Shown here piece after piece: positions 1-7,078 of a DNA stretch of 24,751 nt. The stretch's first letter is position 1. The number at the start of each line of letters is the position of its first letter. The DNA is from an uncultured Treponema sp. (GTDB taxonomy: Bacteria; Spirochaetota; Spirochaetia; Treponematales; Treponemataceae): positions 1 through 24,751 of the forward strand of contig CAKZZO010000136.1 in NCBI GenBank assembly GCA_937885175.1. The letters are read 5' to 3'. A program made the translations under genes and the position numbers. Below the pieces are notes generated by a model. The model saw only the letters and a list, made by a program, of their open reading frames with translations. It had not been told where the DNA came from and ran no database searches.

Positions 1-34
1 CGAACCAGACGCGCTTTTCCGTAAGCGGACTCAT
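1..34 (-). CDS. Possible 5' end of an unidentified gene running off the left edge
   Basis: On the minus strand an ATG at 34 opens a frame of 11 codons (MSPLTEKRVWF) that is still open at the window edge. A purine-rich AAAGGAG lies upstream (about 52-58) but is about 18 nt from the ATG, farther than usual. A TATAAT hexamer reads on the minus strand at 97-92. The fragment is too short to name, and it could be chance; the divergent arrangement with slyX is the main support. Confidence 0.3.
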   Translation of the reverse strand, partial: MSPLTEKRVWF

Positions 35-93
35 TTTTCGTTTTTGCTGAGACTCCTTTACCTGTGCCCTTTTTGTCTTACTTGTGAATAGAT

Positions 94-112
94 TATAATG
101 CGTTTGCCCTGG
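94..112 (+). repeat. 19-bp repeat, left copy (inverted mate at 24697-24715)
   Basis: The sequence tataatgcgtttgccctgg is perfectly matched, in inverted orientation, at the right end of the window. It begins with a TATAAT -10-like hexamer. In both places it lies in the intergenic region upstream of a small gene. A chance perfect 19-bp match in 25 kb is unlikely, so it is probably a dispersed genomic element or a shared promoter/operator. Confidence 0.7.
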
Positions 113-130
113 CGACCAACGCCCCTCCGC

Positions 131-159
131 TTGCACTGTAAAACAAAAGAAATTATACT
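131..159 (+). promoter_or_regulatory. Putative slyX promoter giving a leaderless mRNA
   Basis: TTGCAC (131-136), a 17-bp spacer and TATACT (154-159). Only 7 nt separate the -10 from the ATG at 167, so transcription would start at or next to the start codon. No Shine-Dalgarno is visible before this ATG. The -35 match is partial (TTG only). Confidence 0.5.
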
Positions 160-166
160 ACATCAC

Positions 167-367
167 ATGAACACCGAAGAACGATTTGTCGCGTTGGAAA
201 CAAAAGTAGCCTACATGGAAGATTTTATCAACAAACTGCAGGAAGAAGCCGTTGCCAACGCCAAGCAAATAGAAATTCTCCGCGAAGAAAACAAAATCCT
301 CGCCGGCCGTTACGAAGAACTTGCTGAAAACATGGATATTCCCAGTCGGCGTCCGCCACACTATTGA
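167..367 (+). CDS. slyX: SlyX family protein
   Basis: A 66-residue protein matching the SlyX family in length (about 70 aa), in its predicted coiled coil from the N-terminus to about residue 50 (ALETKVAYMEDFINKLQEE onward), and in the characteristic PPHY C-terminus. The molecular role of SlyX is not established. An upstream in-frame ATG at 98 is rejected as the start because it lies inside a TATAAT hexamer and would add an unrelated basic leader. The chosen ATG has no Shine-Dalgarno but sits 7 nt after TATACT, which suggests a leaderless message. The pseudouridine synthase gene starts 18 nt downstream, so the two are probably co-transcribed. Confidence 0.85.
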   Translation: MNTEERFVALETKVAYMEDFINKLQEEAVANAKQIEILREENKILAGRYEELAENMDIPSRRPPHY

Positions 368-385
368 TTTTCACAAGGAAAAACC

Positions 386-1195
386 ATGCTCAAACTCGAA
401 ATTCTATATCAAGACGACTACCTCGTGGTGGTAAACAAGCCCAGCGGTCTGCTTAGCGTTCCTTTTGACGGAAGCCATGCAAAAACAGCACAGCAGATTC
501 TGGAAGACCTGATGCGCAAAAACGGTTCTTTCAACGCCAAGCACAGACCCCTTGCCGTCCATCGGCTTGACCGCGACACCAGCGGTGTGATGATGTTTGC
601 ACTAGGAGAACTTGCCCAGAAAAAAATCATGGACAAGTGGCACACGCTGGTTTCAGAGCGGCTCTACCGCGCCGTGGCAGAAAATCCCGCCAATCCCCAT
701 GCATATCTTTCAAAAAGCGGACTGATTGACGCACCGCTTGCCTTTAATGCCCACCACATAGGCTATGTTCCCCGCGAGGATGAAGAAGTGGAGACAGTTC
801 CCGCCCGCACCAATTACAAGACCCTTGTCCGGGGAAAAACACATACCCTCTTTGAACTTTCACTTGATACGGGAAAGAAAAACCAGATTCGCGCTCACCT
901 GGCAAGCAAAGGCTACCCCCTGGCAGGAGACGAAAACTACCGTGCCACCACCAACCCTTTTGGAAGGCTTGCCCTCCATGCCCGCACGCTGGCCTTTGTC
1001 CATCCCTTTACCAATAAGGCTCTGCATTTTGAAGTGCCTGAACCAGCAGCATGGGAACAGTTCGTGGCCTCTGCCCGCACTTCCGCAAAAAAACGCCCGG
1101 CCGCTGAAGACAGTCTCGGTTTCAAGCGTCTGACCCGCAAAGACAAGGCGCATATGAATTTTATTGAGCAGGGAAAACGTCGCGCAGGAAGATAA
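386..1195 (+). CDS. RluA-family RNA pseudouridine synthase
   Basis: A 269-residue enzyme expected to isomerise specific uridines to pseudouridine in rRNA or tRNA. The family signature HRLDRDTSG is at residues 59-67, with Asp62 the expected catalytic residue. The N-terminal stretch YQDDYLVVVNKPSGLLSVP is typical of the catalytic fold, and KKNQIRAHLA and GYPLAGDENY are the usual C-terminal catalytic-domain motifs. There is no N-terminal S4 domain. A basic tail of about 40 residues (KKRP, KRLTRKDK, GKRRAGR) extends beyond the core and may bind RNA. AAGGAA lies just before the ATG. It follows slyX closely and is followed 2 nt after its stop by the MATE gene. The RNA target cannot be told from the sequence. 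Confidence 0.9.
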   Translation: MLKLEILYQDDYLVVVNKPSGLLSVPFDGSHAKTAQQILEDLMRKNGSFNAKHRPLAVHRLDRDTSGVMMFALGELAQKKIMDKWHTLVSERLYRAVAENPANPHAYLSKSGLIDAPLAFNAHHIGYVPREDEEVETVPARTNYKTLVRGKTHTLFELSLDTGKKNQIRAHLASKGYPLAGDENYRATTNPFGRLALHARTLAFVHPFTNKALHFEVPEPAAWEQFVASARTSAKKRPAAEDSLGFKRLTRKDKAHMNFIEQGKRRAGR

Positions 1196-1197
1196 GC

Positions 1198-2529
1198 ATG
1201 AAAGACATGACTCAAGGTTCTCCTGTCGGACATCTGATAGGCTTTGCCATACCGCTGATTCTCGGAAACTTTTTTCAACTCACCTACAATGCGGTGGACT
1301 CCATCATTCTTGGCCGTTTTGCAGGAAAAGTCAGCCTTGCCGCCGCCGGAATCGCAAATCCCATTATGAACATTATGATTTTCTTTATCGTGGGAATCAG
1401 TTGGGGAGCGGGCGTACTCATCAGCGAATTTTATGGTGCCAAGCAGTTTGACCGTCTCAAGGCGGAAATCAGCACCACCATCGCCATCGGCTTTATCTTT
1501 ACGCTTTTTGTAAGCACGCTCTGCTTCATTTTTGCCGTACCCCTACTGCGTCTTGTGCGCTCACCAGAAGAACTGCTTGCTCCCTCCGCCCACTACCTCC
1601 GCATTGTCTTCTGTGGACTTTTGTTCACCTTTTTCTATAATATGTTTGCCGCCACCCTGCGTGCCGTGGGAGACTCAAAGACCCCGATTGTCTGCGTGGC
1701 AATCAGCGCAGTCTTAAACGGCATTCTGGACTTTATTCTGGTAGCCCTGCTGCATCTGGGCATGACTGGGGCGGCTGTAGCAACCATAGCATCTCAGGCC
1801 ATTTCCTGCCTGCTCTGCATAGGCTACGTCTATCTGCGGGAACCTTTGATTGCCGTAAAGCCCCGGGAATGTAAGGTGGAGCCCGCACTGGTGGGAAGAA
1901 CCATCAGTTACAGTCTGGCCACCGCCACCCAGCAAACCGTTCTCTATGTGGGAAAACTCCTCGTTCAGAGCGCAGTCAATCCCTTAGGCGTAGACGCAAT
2001 CGCCACCTTCAATGCGGGCACCAAAATCGACGACTTCTGCTACCAGCCGGAACAGAGCATCGGACAGGCCATGACCACCTTTACCGCCCAGAACCACGGT
2101 GCAAAAAACACCGCCCGTATGCGGCTCTGCCTGCGAAAAGGCTTGATGATTGAAGTCCTCTACGGCATACTCATCGGGCTTTCCGTCATTCTTTTCAGAA
2201 ATCCGCTTATGTGGCTTTTTGCGGGCGATGGCGAAGCGGAAGTACTGCGTCTGGGGCGACAATATCTTCTGATTATGGCTTGCCTCTACATCATGCCCGC
2301 CCTTACCAATGGCATTCAGGGCTTCTTCCGTGGCTGCGGCAACATGCGCATCACCGTCTTTGCCACTTCTGCGCAAATGATTGCCCGCGCGGGCTTTTCG
2401 CTCCTGCTTGCCCCCCACTTCGGCATTGCGGGTGTTGCCTATGCATGCGGTATCGGCTGGACTGTAATGATGCTGTATGAAGTGCCGCTCCTCGTCAAAA
2501 AGGTCTTGCAATTGCGGCGGGAATCATAA
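1198..2529 (+). CDS. MATE family multidrug/Na+ (H+) antiporter
   Basis: A 443-residue inner-membrane protein with about 12 hydrophobic segments, the usual length and topology for MATE exporters. The N-terminal GSPVGHLIGFAIPLILGN and the following YNAVDSIILGRFAG are typical of the prokaryotic NorM/DinF-like branch, and the second half repeats the same pattern. It exports cationic or toxic organic molecules in exchange for Na+ or H+; the substrate is not predictable. AGGAAG is located about 7 nt before the ATG, and the start lies 2 nt after the stop of the pseudouridine synthase gene, so it belongs to the slyX transcription unit. It ends 2 nt before the convergent DUF5662-like gene, with no room for a dedicated terminator. 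Confidence 0.92.
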   Translation: MKDMTQGSPVGHLIGFAIPLILGNFFQLTYNAVDSIILGRFAGKVSLAAAGIANPIMNIMIFFIVGISWGAGVLISEFYGAKQFDRLKAEISTTIAIGFIFTLFVSTLCFIFAVPLLRLVRSPEELLAPSAHYLRIVFCGLLFTFFYNMFAATLRAVGDSKTPIVCVAISAVLNGILDFILVALLHLGMTGAAVATIASQAISCLLCIGYVYLREPLIAVKPRECKVEPALVGRTISYSLATATQQTVLYVGKLLVQSAVNPLGVDAIATFNAGTKIDDFCYQPEQSIGQAMTTFTAQNHGAKNTARMRLCLRKGLMIEVLYGILIGLSVILFRNPLMWLFAGDGEAEVLRLGRQYLLIMACLYIMPALTNGIQGFFRGCGNMRITVFATSAQMIARAGFSLLLAPHFGIAGVAYACGIGWTVMMLYEVPLLVKKVLQLRRES

Positions 2530-2531
2530 GT

Positions 2532-3260
2532 CTATACGCCAAATTCCTTGAGGGCGCTTAAATCTATGCTGCTCTTGCTAAAGAGACCGCCAAACACATC
2601 GTCTGCGGCCGATTCAGGTTCTGCGGCTCTTTGCACAGGCTCCTTGACCGTGGCAGCATGTGTGGCAGAAGCACCCTGTTTTGAAAATGAATTCTGGGAA
2701 GGTGCCGAAGGCTTGGAAAGTTCGGCCTTTCCGCTTGGTCTCAGCGTACCCGTCGCAATGTTTTCTATCTGCACGGCATTCGGTCTTGCAGACTTTGACG
2801 CATCATAAAATTCGGTGGCAAGATAACGCTTGAGCGTGTTCAGCAAAATGCTGGAAAGAATCGACGGCATTTGAAAACGCTCGTTCTGCTGCTCAACCAG
2901 GGTAATCGCCTCATCCACAGAAAGACCGTCACGGCGGGAAGCCCAGTCACAGAGCATTTCCAGCATGTCAATCAAATCCATCTCACCAATAAATCCTGCG
3001 TAGTGCTCCGGGTGATGAGAATTGTGCTTATAGTGGTGTTCCAGAATCGGGCGGTAGCGTTCCAGTTTGTCAAAATATTCAGGTGAGCCATAGGGATAGA
3101 AGGGTTCTGCATCCATTGCTTCAAAACCAGACTTTTCCGGCTCCTCCAGTTTTGAGCGGTCATGCCGTTCACATCGATCCTGCAATATACGGGTCAGTTT
3201 ATACATGAGATGCTGCACTCGGTGAATATGCCTGCGAGTTTCTTCTTCCGTTGGTGACAT
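2532..3260 (-). CDS. DUF5662-like protein with a disordered C-terminal tail
   Basis: A 242-residue soluble protein. Residues 1-150 resemble the DUF5662 family from memory: HDRSKL near residues 34-39, a histidine-rich HHYKHNSHHPEHY near 95-107, then DLIDMLEMLCDWASRRDG. The histidines and acidic residues suggest a metal-dependent helical fold related in style to HD/MazG-like proteins, but no activity is established. From about residue 165 the protein becomes Ser/Pro/Ala-rich and low-complexity, ending in a short hydrophobic-acidic motif (VFGGLFSKSSIDLSALKEF) that could be a peptide ligand. A single-gene unit with its own promoter. GGAGGT lies about 14 nt before the ATG. It is divergent from the Lrp gene and convergent with the MATE gene. 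Confidence 0.75.
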   Translation of the reverse strand: MSPTEEETRRHIHRVQHLMYKLTRILQDRCERHDRSKLEEPEKSGFEAMDAEPFYPYGSPEYFDKLERYRPILEHHYKHNSHHPEHYAGFIGEMDLIDMLEMLCDWASRRDGLSVDEAITLVEQQNERFQMPSILSSILLNTLKRYLATEFYDASKSARPNAVQIENIATGTLRPSGKAELSKPSAPSQNSFSKQGASATHAATVKEPVQRAAEPESAADDVFGGLFSKSSIDLSALKEFGV

Positions 3261-3279
3261 TATAAGTTGCCTTACCTCC

Positions 3280-3308
3280 AGTATACTTCACAAAAAGCGG
3301 ATAATCAA
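3280..3308 (-). promoter_or_regulatory. Putative promoter of the DUF5662-like gene
   Basis: On the minus strand TTGATT (3308-3303), 17 bp, TATACT (3285-3280). The start codon is at 3260, leaving a short leader with GGAGGT. The region also divides this gene from the divergent Lrp gene, for which no convincing -35/-10 pair was found. Confidence 0.5.
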
Positions 3309-3330
3309 CTAGAATGAAGATGAGGTGCAT

Positions 3331-3825
3331 ATGAACGACAAAGAGGAAATCCTTGACTTGCTGAGAGAGAACGCTCGGCTTCCTATTGATGACATTGCCG
3401 CCATGACAAAAAAAACGCCGGCAGAAGTACAGGCAATTATCAAGCAGCTGGAAGCAGAAGGCATTATTTTGGGCTATAAAGCGGTAATCAATCCGGAAAA
3501 AGATGGAGCCGCCAAGGAAAAAGTTCGTGCCGAAATAGAAATCCAAGTGACCCCCGAACGTGAACACGGTTTTGACGGTCTTGCTGACCGCATCTACCGC
3601 TATCCCCAGGTAAAATCGCTCTATCTGATGAGCGGCGGCTATGACCTTAAAGTTGTCATCGAAGGAGACAGCCTGCAGGAAGTGGCTTTTTTTGTTGCCC
3701 GCAAACTTTCCACCCTCGAAGGCGTTCGCTCCACCAAGACGCACTTTTTGCTCAAAACCTACAAGGAAAACGACGTGCTCTACGTTGAAGACGAAAGTGA
3801 CCGCCGCGAAGGAGTGATGGCTTAA
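3331..3825 (+). CDS. Lrp/AsnC family transcriptional regulator
   Basis: A 164-residue DNA-binding regulator. Residues 1-55 form the N-terminal helix-turn-helix (EILDLLRENARLPIDDIAAM, then TPAEVQAIIKQLEAEGIILGY). Residues about 70-145 form the RAM/AsnC ligand-binding domain, with VKSLYLMSGGYDLKVVIEG as the signature. An in-frame GTG at 3325 could also start it, but GAGG at 3322-3325 is correctly spaced for the ATG at 3331. The aminotransferase gene starts 5 nt after its stop. Lrp regulators commonly control adjacent amino-acid metabolism genes, so it probably regulates the aminotransferase in response to an amino acid; this is inference from context. Confidence 0.9.
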   Translation: MNDKEEILDLLRENARLPIDDIAAMTKKTPAEVQAIIKQLEAEGIILGYKAVINPEKDGAAKEKVRAEIEIQVTPEREHGFDGLADRIYRYPQVKSLYLMSGGYDLKVVIEGDSLQEVAFFVARKLSTLEGVRSTKTHFLLKTYKENDVLYVEDESDRREGVMA

Positions 3826-3830
3826 AAAAA

Positions 3831-5000
3831 ATGAACACAAGAGAAGATAAATTCAGTACCGCGATGATGGCCACACCGCCTAGCGGAATCCGTAAGTTTT
3901 TTGAAATGCTCATCGGCCATGATGACGTAATTTCACTGTCAGTCGGCGAGCCGGATTTTCCCACGCCCTGGGTTATTCGTGAAGAAGCCTACTATCATTT
4001 GGAAAAAGGTCACACATCATATACGTCAAACTGGGGTCTGATTGAACTGCGTGAAGAAATCGCCAAGTACATGGAACGCTACAATCTCTACTACAACCCA
4101 AAAAACGAAATCCTCGTTACCGTAGGTGCAAGCGAAGGCGTTGATGCCGTACTCCGCGCCATCCTCAATCCGGGCGACGAAATTATTGTGGTGCAGCCCT
4201 GCTATGTAAACTACACGCCGCTTGCCCTTCTGACTGGGGCAAAAGTAGTGGAAATCGACACCAGCGTAAACGGCTTCTACCCCACGGCAGAACAGATTCA
4301 AAAGGCAATCACGCCAAAGACAAAAGCCGTGATGATTTGTTCCCCCAACAACCCCACCGGCACTATGATTCCTGCAAGCGAACTGGAAAAAATCGCAAGG
4401 ATTCTCGTTGAAAAGCAAATCTGGTGTATCAGCGATGAAATTTACTGTGAGCTTGCCTACGACGGCGCAAAACATACCTCCATCGCTTCTTTTCCCGACA
4501 TGAAAGACTACGCAATTATCCTGAATGGATTTTCCAAGTCTTTTGCCATGACCGGCTGGCGCATCGGCTACATCGCCGCCCCTTCTGAATTGCTGGGACA
4601 AATCGTAAAACTCCACGGCTACAACACCATCTGCGCGCCTATTTTCAGTCAGTATGCGGCGGCGGAAGGGCTGCGAAACGGATGGACAGAGGTAGAAAAA
4701 ATGCGCGTCTCCTACCAGCAGCGCCGCAACCTCATGTACAAGGCATTTACCGACATGGGTTTACCCGTACCAGAACCAACCGGCGCATTCTACATGTTCC
4801 CGAAGATTACTTCTACAGGACTGACCAGCGAAGAATTTGCCACCCAGCTTTTCCAAAAGCACAATGTGGCGGTCGTTCCCGGAAGCGTTTTTGGTGCAGG
4901 AGGCGAAGGCCATATCCGCTGTTGCTATGCCACGGCAATCGACAAAATAAAGGTCGCACTGGACAGAATTCACGAATTTGTTGACGAATGCAGGAAATAA
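3831..5000 (+). CDS. Class I/II PLP-dependent aminotransferase
   Basis: A 389-residue cytoplasmic enzyme of fold type I, usual length. Visible motifs: SVGEPDFPTP (37-46) near the substrate carboxylate site, SPNNPTG (171-177), SDEIY with the pyridine-nitrogen aspartate at 202, SKSFAMTGWR with the PLP lysine at 236, and a C-terminal arginine in HIRCCYA (363). It resembles the aspartate/aromatic aminotransferase group often found next to Lrp-type regulators. The amino donor cannot be fixed from sequence. It is translated from an ATG 5 nt after the Lrp stop; the nearest purine-rich site (GGAG, 3811-3814) is far, so translation is probably coupled. Confidence 0.9.
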   Translation: MNTREDKFSTAMMATPPSGIRKFFEMLIGHDDVISLSVGEPDFPTPWVIREEAYYHLEKGHTSYTSNWGLIELREEIAKYMERYNLYYNPKNEILVTVGASEGVDAVLRAILNPGDEIIVVQPCYVNYTPLALLTGAKVVEIDTSVNGFYPTAEQIQKAITPKTKAVMICSPNNPTGTMIPASELEKIARILVEKQIWCISDEIYCELAYDGAKHTSIASFPDMKDYAIILNGFSKSFAMTGWRIGYIAAPSELLGQIVKLHGYNTICAPIFSQYAAAEGLRNGWTEVEKMRVSYQQRRNLMYKAFTDMGLPVPEPTGAFYMFPKITSTGLTSEEFATQLFQKHNVAVVPGSVFGAGGEGHIRCCYATAIDKIKVALDRIHEFVDECRK

Positions 5001-5010
5001 CCGCAGATAG

Positions 5011-5038
5011 TCAACTTTTCTATACACTCTGCCGATAA
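5011..5038 (+). promoter_or_regulatory. Putative sigma-28-type promoter of the TPR gene
   Basis: TCAACTTT (5011-5018), 12 nt, GCCGATAA (5031-5038). The -10 box matches the FliA/SigD consensus GCCGATAA exactly and the upstream box matches TAAAGTTT at 6 of 8. No good sigma-70 -35 is present for the overlapping GATAAT. Exact GCCGATAA also occurs inside rsmE on the non-coding strand (9636-9643), so chance occurrence is possible. Confidence 0.45.
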
Positions 5039-5047
5039 TAGAAAGAG

Positions 5048-6379
5048 ATGGAACTGCTCATAGCCGCAGCCCTTGTCTTTGGAATTATTGCGCTCGTTCT
5101 TTCGATTGCAACAAGGAAAAAGGGCGGCACAAAAAGAAAACAAAAATCCCGGTCTCAAATCGTCAAGGAAGCCAGCCGAAAACTGGCGCAGGATCCTCAT
5201 AGCCCTGAGGGTTTGATTCCACTAGGAGACCTCTACTATTCTGAGCACAACTGGGAAAAAGCCTACGAAATCTATGAAACCCAGATGAATGTTGCCCCCG
5301 CACGAAAAGAAATTGACGGCTATCTGGCGGGCTTACGACAGGGTATCTGTGCCCTCAAACTGAATAAGCTTGAAGAAGCATTCAAGGGGCTCACCTTTGC
5401 CTACAACCTCCGTCCCAATGATTTTGAGGTAAACTACTATCTCGGTCAGGCATGTTACTCCAAGGAAGAATACGACAAGGCAATCCCCTGCTTTAAGAAG
5501 GCACTGGTCATCAAGCCGGAAGCAACAAACATCAACGCAAAACTCGGTCTTTCACTCTACAAGAGCAATCACTTTAAGGAAAGTCTTCCCCACCTCAAGC
5601 ACGCACTGGACGAAACCCCCGACAATAAGGAAGTGCTCTACTCCATGGCAGATGCCATGAAAGAATGTGGCTACGGTGACAAGGCTATCAGAGTCTTTAT
5701 GCACCTGCGTCCAGATCCTGAATTTGGCGCACGCTCCTGTCTGGCCTCTGGCATCTATCATGCCCACACCCAGCAAGCGGACAAAGCCCTGCAGGATTTT
5801 CAGATTGGCCTGAAACACCAGAACACACCTGATGATATCCGCCTTGAAATCCTCTACAACATGGCAACAGTCTATTTTGAGCAGAATGCCATTTCAAACG
5901 GCATCAAGGCCTTGCGGGAAATCCAACTGGTCAACCAAACCTACAAGGATGTTCCCCAGCTCATGCAGCGGTATGGCGAACTGAATCAAAACAAGAATCT
6001 CCAGATTTATCTGATGTCGCCCACCAGTGACTTTGTTGCCCTCTGCCGCAAAGTGGTGGAATCCTATTACAAGCATTCATTCGTCAAGATAAACGACATC
6101 TCCGTAAAGCCGGACTCTGTGGAAATCATGCTCTCGGTGGAGACTCCCAAATGGGAAGACACCGAAGTATTCCGCTTTTACCGAAGCAGCGGCTCCACGG
6201 GAGAATTGCTGGTACGAGATTTTCACGGCAAGGTATCTGACTCAAAGGCTGACCGTGGCGTATGCTTTACCGCAGGCTCCTATACCGAAGACGCAAAACG
6301 ATATTCAGAAGGCCGTCCCATTGACCTGGTAGAAAAGGAAGGGCTGGTCAAAATCCTCAAAAGGATTGACGTAAACTAG
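5048..6379 (+). CDS. Membrane-anchored TPR-repeat protein
   Basis: A 443-residue protein. Residues 1-20 form one hydrophobic span (ELLIAAALVFGIIALVLSIA) followed by a strongly basic stretch (RKKGGTKRKQKSR), which predicts an N-terminal anchor with the bulk in the cytoplasm. Residues about 45-300 carry tetratricopeptide-like helical repeats, clearest at LGDLYYSEHNWEKAYEIYE, YLGQACYSKEEYDKAIPCF and KLGLSLYKSNHFKESLPHL. Residues about 310-443 form a non-repeat alpha/beta domain. TPR arrays are scaffolds for protein-protein interaction; the partner is unknown. The upstream sequence resembles a sigma-28 promoter. Its TAG stop overlaps the stop of the convergent rsmG gene in a shared CTAG. Confidence 0.85.
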   Translation: MELLIAAALVFGIIALVLSIATRKKGGTKRKQKSRSQIVKEASRKLAQDPHSPEGLIPLGDLYYSEHNWEKAYEIYETQMNVAPARKEIDGYLAGLRQGICALKLNKLEEAFKGLTFAYNLRPNDFEVNYYLGQACYSKEEYDKAIPCFKKALVIKPEATNINAKLGLSLYKSNHFKESLPHLKHALDETPDNKEVLYSMADAMKECGYGDKAIRVFMHLRPDPEFGARSCLASGIYHAHTQQADKALQDFQIGLKHQNTPDDIRLEILYNMATVYFEQNAISNGIKALREIQLVNQTYKDVPQLMQRYGELNQNKNLQIYLMSPTSDFVALCRKVVESYYKHSFVKINDISVKPDSVEIMLSVETPKWEDTEVFRFYRSSGSTGELLVRDFHGKVSDSKADRGVCFTAGSYTEDAKRYSEGRPIDLVEKEGLVKILKRIDVN

Positions 6380-7068
6380 TTTTTGCTGACAATCACCAGA
6401 TTTCGTTCCCGCTCCTCTTCATTTCCCGCGTGTTCCGTCAAAAAAGGCACGGCAAGCGGAAGTACGCTATAGGCGGGCACCTGAGGAAGCGACTGCATTT
6501 CTTCTTCAATCTTTTTCCGTCTGGCCTTGTAGGCTGCAAGATAGCCACCGTCTTTAAGAATGCGAAGCAGCACCTTGGTCATTTTCTTTTCCAGCGGACG
6601 AAAGGCGCGAAAAACGGCAATGTCAAAACGCTTCTGCTCCAGCCGCTCCGCCTGATTTTCTTCCACAGTTACATTAGACAGTTGCAGGACTTGGGCGCAA
6701 TGCCGCAAAAAAGCAACCCGCTTGGTCATGCGCTCCACAAGCACAAATTTACGCTCAGGAAAAGCAGCCGCCAGAGGAATGCCCGGAAGCCCCGCACCGC
6801 TTCCAATGTCTGCAAGCACAAATTCCGCTTGGGCAGCAGCCTTGTCAGCAGAAGCCGCAATGCGTTTTTCTATCAGGCGGGAAATTTCTTTGGCTCCACT
6901 CAGACTGTCAAAAATGTGGCGAATGGCAATCTGGTCGTATGCATCGGTATTGATAAGGTCAAATTTGGCGTTGTATTCCTGCAAGGTGCGGATATAGACA
7001 TCCATTTTTTCTTCCAGTTGCACTTTATCCAGCCCCAACTGCACAAGCCCGTCATGCAAAACACTCAT
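6376..7068 (-). CDS. rsmG: 16S rRNA (guanine527-N7)-methyltransferase RsmG
   Basis: A 230-residue SAM-dependent methyltransferase that modifies G527 of 16S rRNA (formerly GidB). Family features: the N-terminal helical part with HIFDSL (51-56), the SAM-binding motif DIGSGAGLPG (87-96), then VLVERMTKRVAFL (109-121) and FRAFRPLEK (153-161). A moderately variable Ala-rich insertion lies at about 68-82. It is the last gene of a minus-strand unit, starting 10 nt after the exported hypothetical protein. It is not next to mnmG (gidA), its partner in many genomes, at least within this window. Confidence 0.95.
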   Translation of the reverse strand: MSVLHDGLVQLGLDKVQLEEKMDVYIRTLQEYNAKFDLINTDAYDQIAIRHIFDSLSGAKEISRLIEKRIAASADKAAAQAEFVLADIGSGAGLPGIPLAAAFPERKFVLVERMTKRVAFLRHCAQVLQLSNVTVEENQAERLEQKRFDIAVFRAFRPLEKKMTKVLLRILKDGGYLAAYKARRKKIEEEMQSLPQVPAYSVLPLAVPFLTEHAGNEEERERNLVIVSKN

Positions 7069-7078
7069 TGCCCACCGC

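Noticed and set aside
98..166. In-frame upstream start for slyX adding 23 residues
   Set aside because: The ATG lies in a TATAAT hexamer and the extension is unlike SlyX; the ATG at 167 restores the family length.
3199..3840. Minus-strand open frame of 213 codons
   Set aside because: Antisense to the Lrp gene and its promoter region; no family motif.
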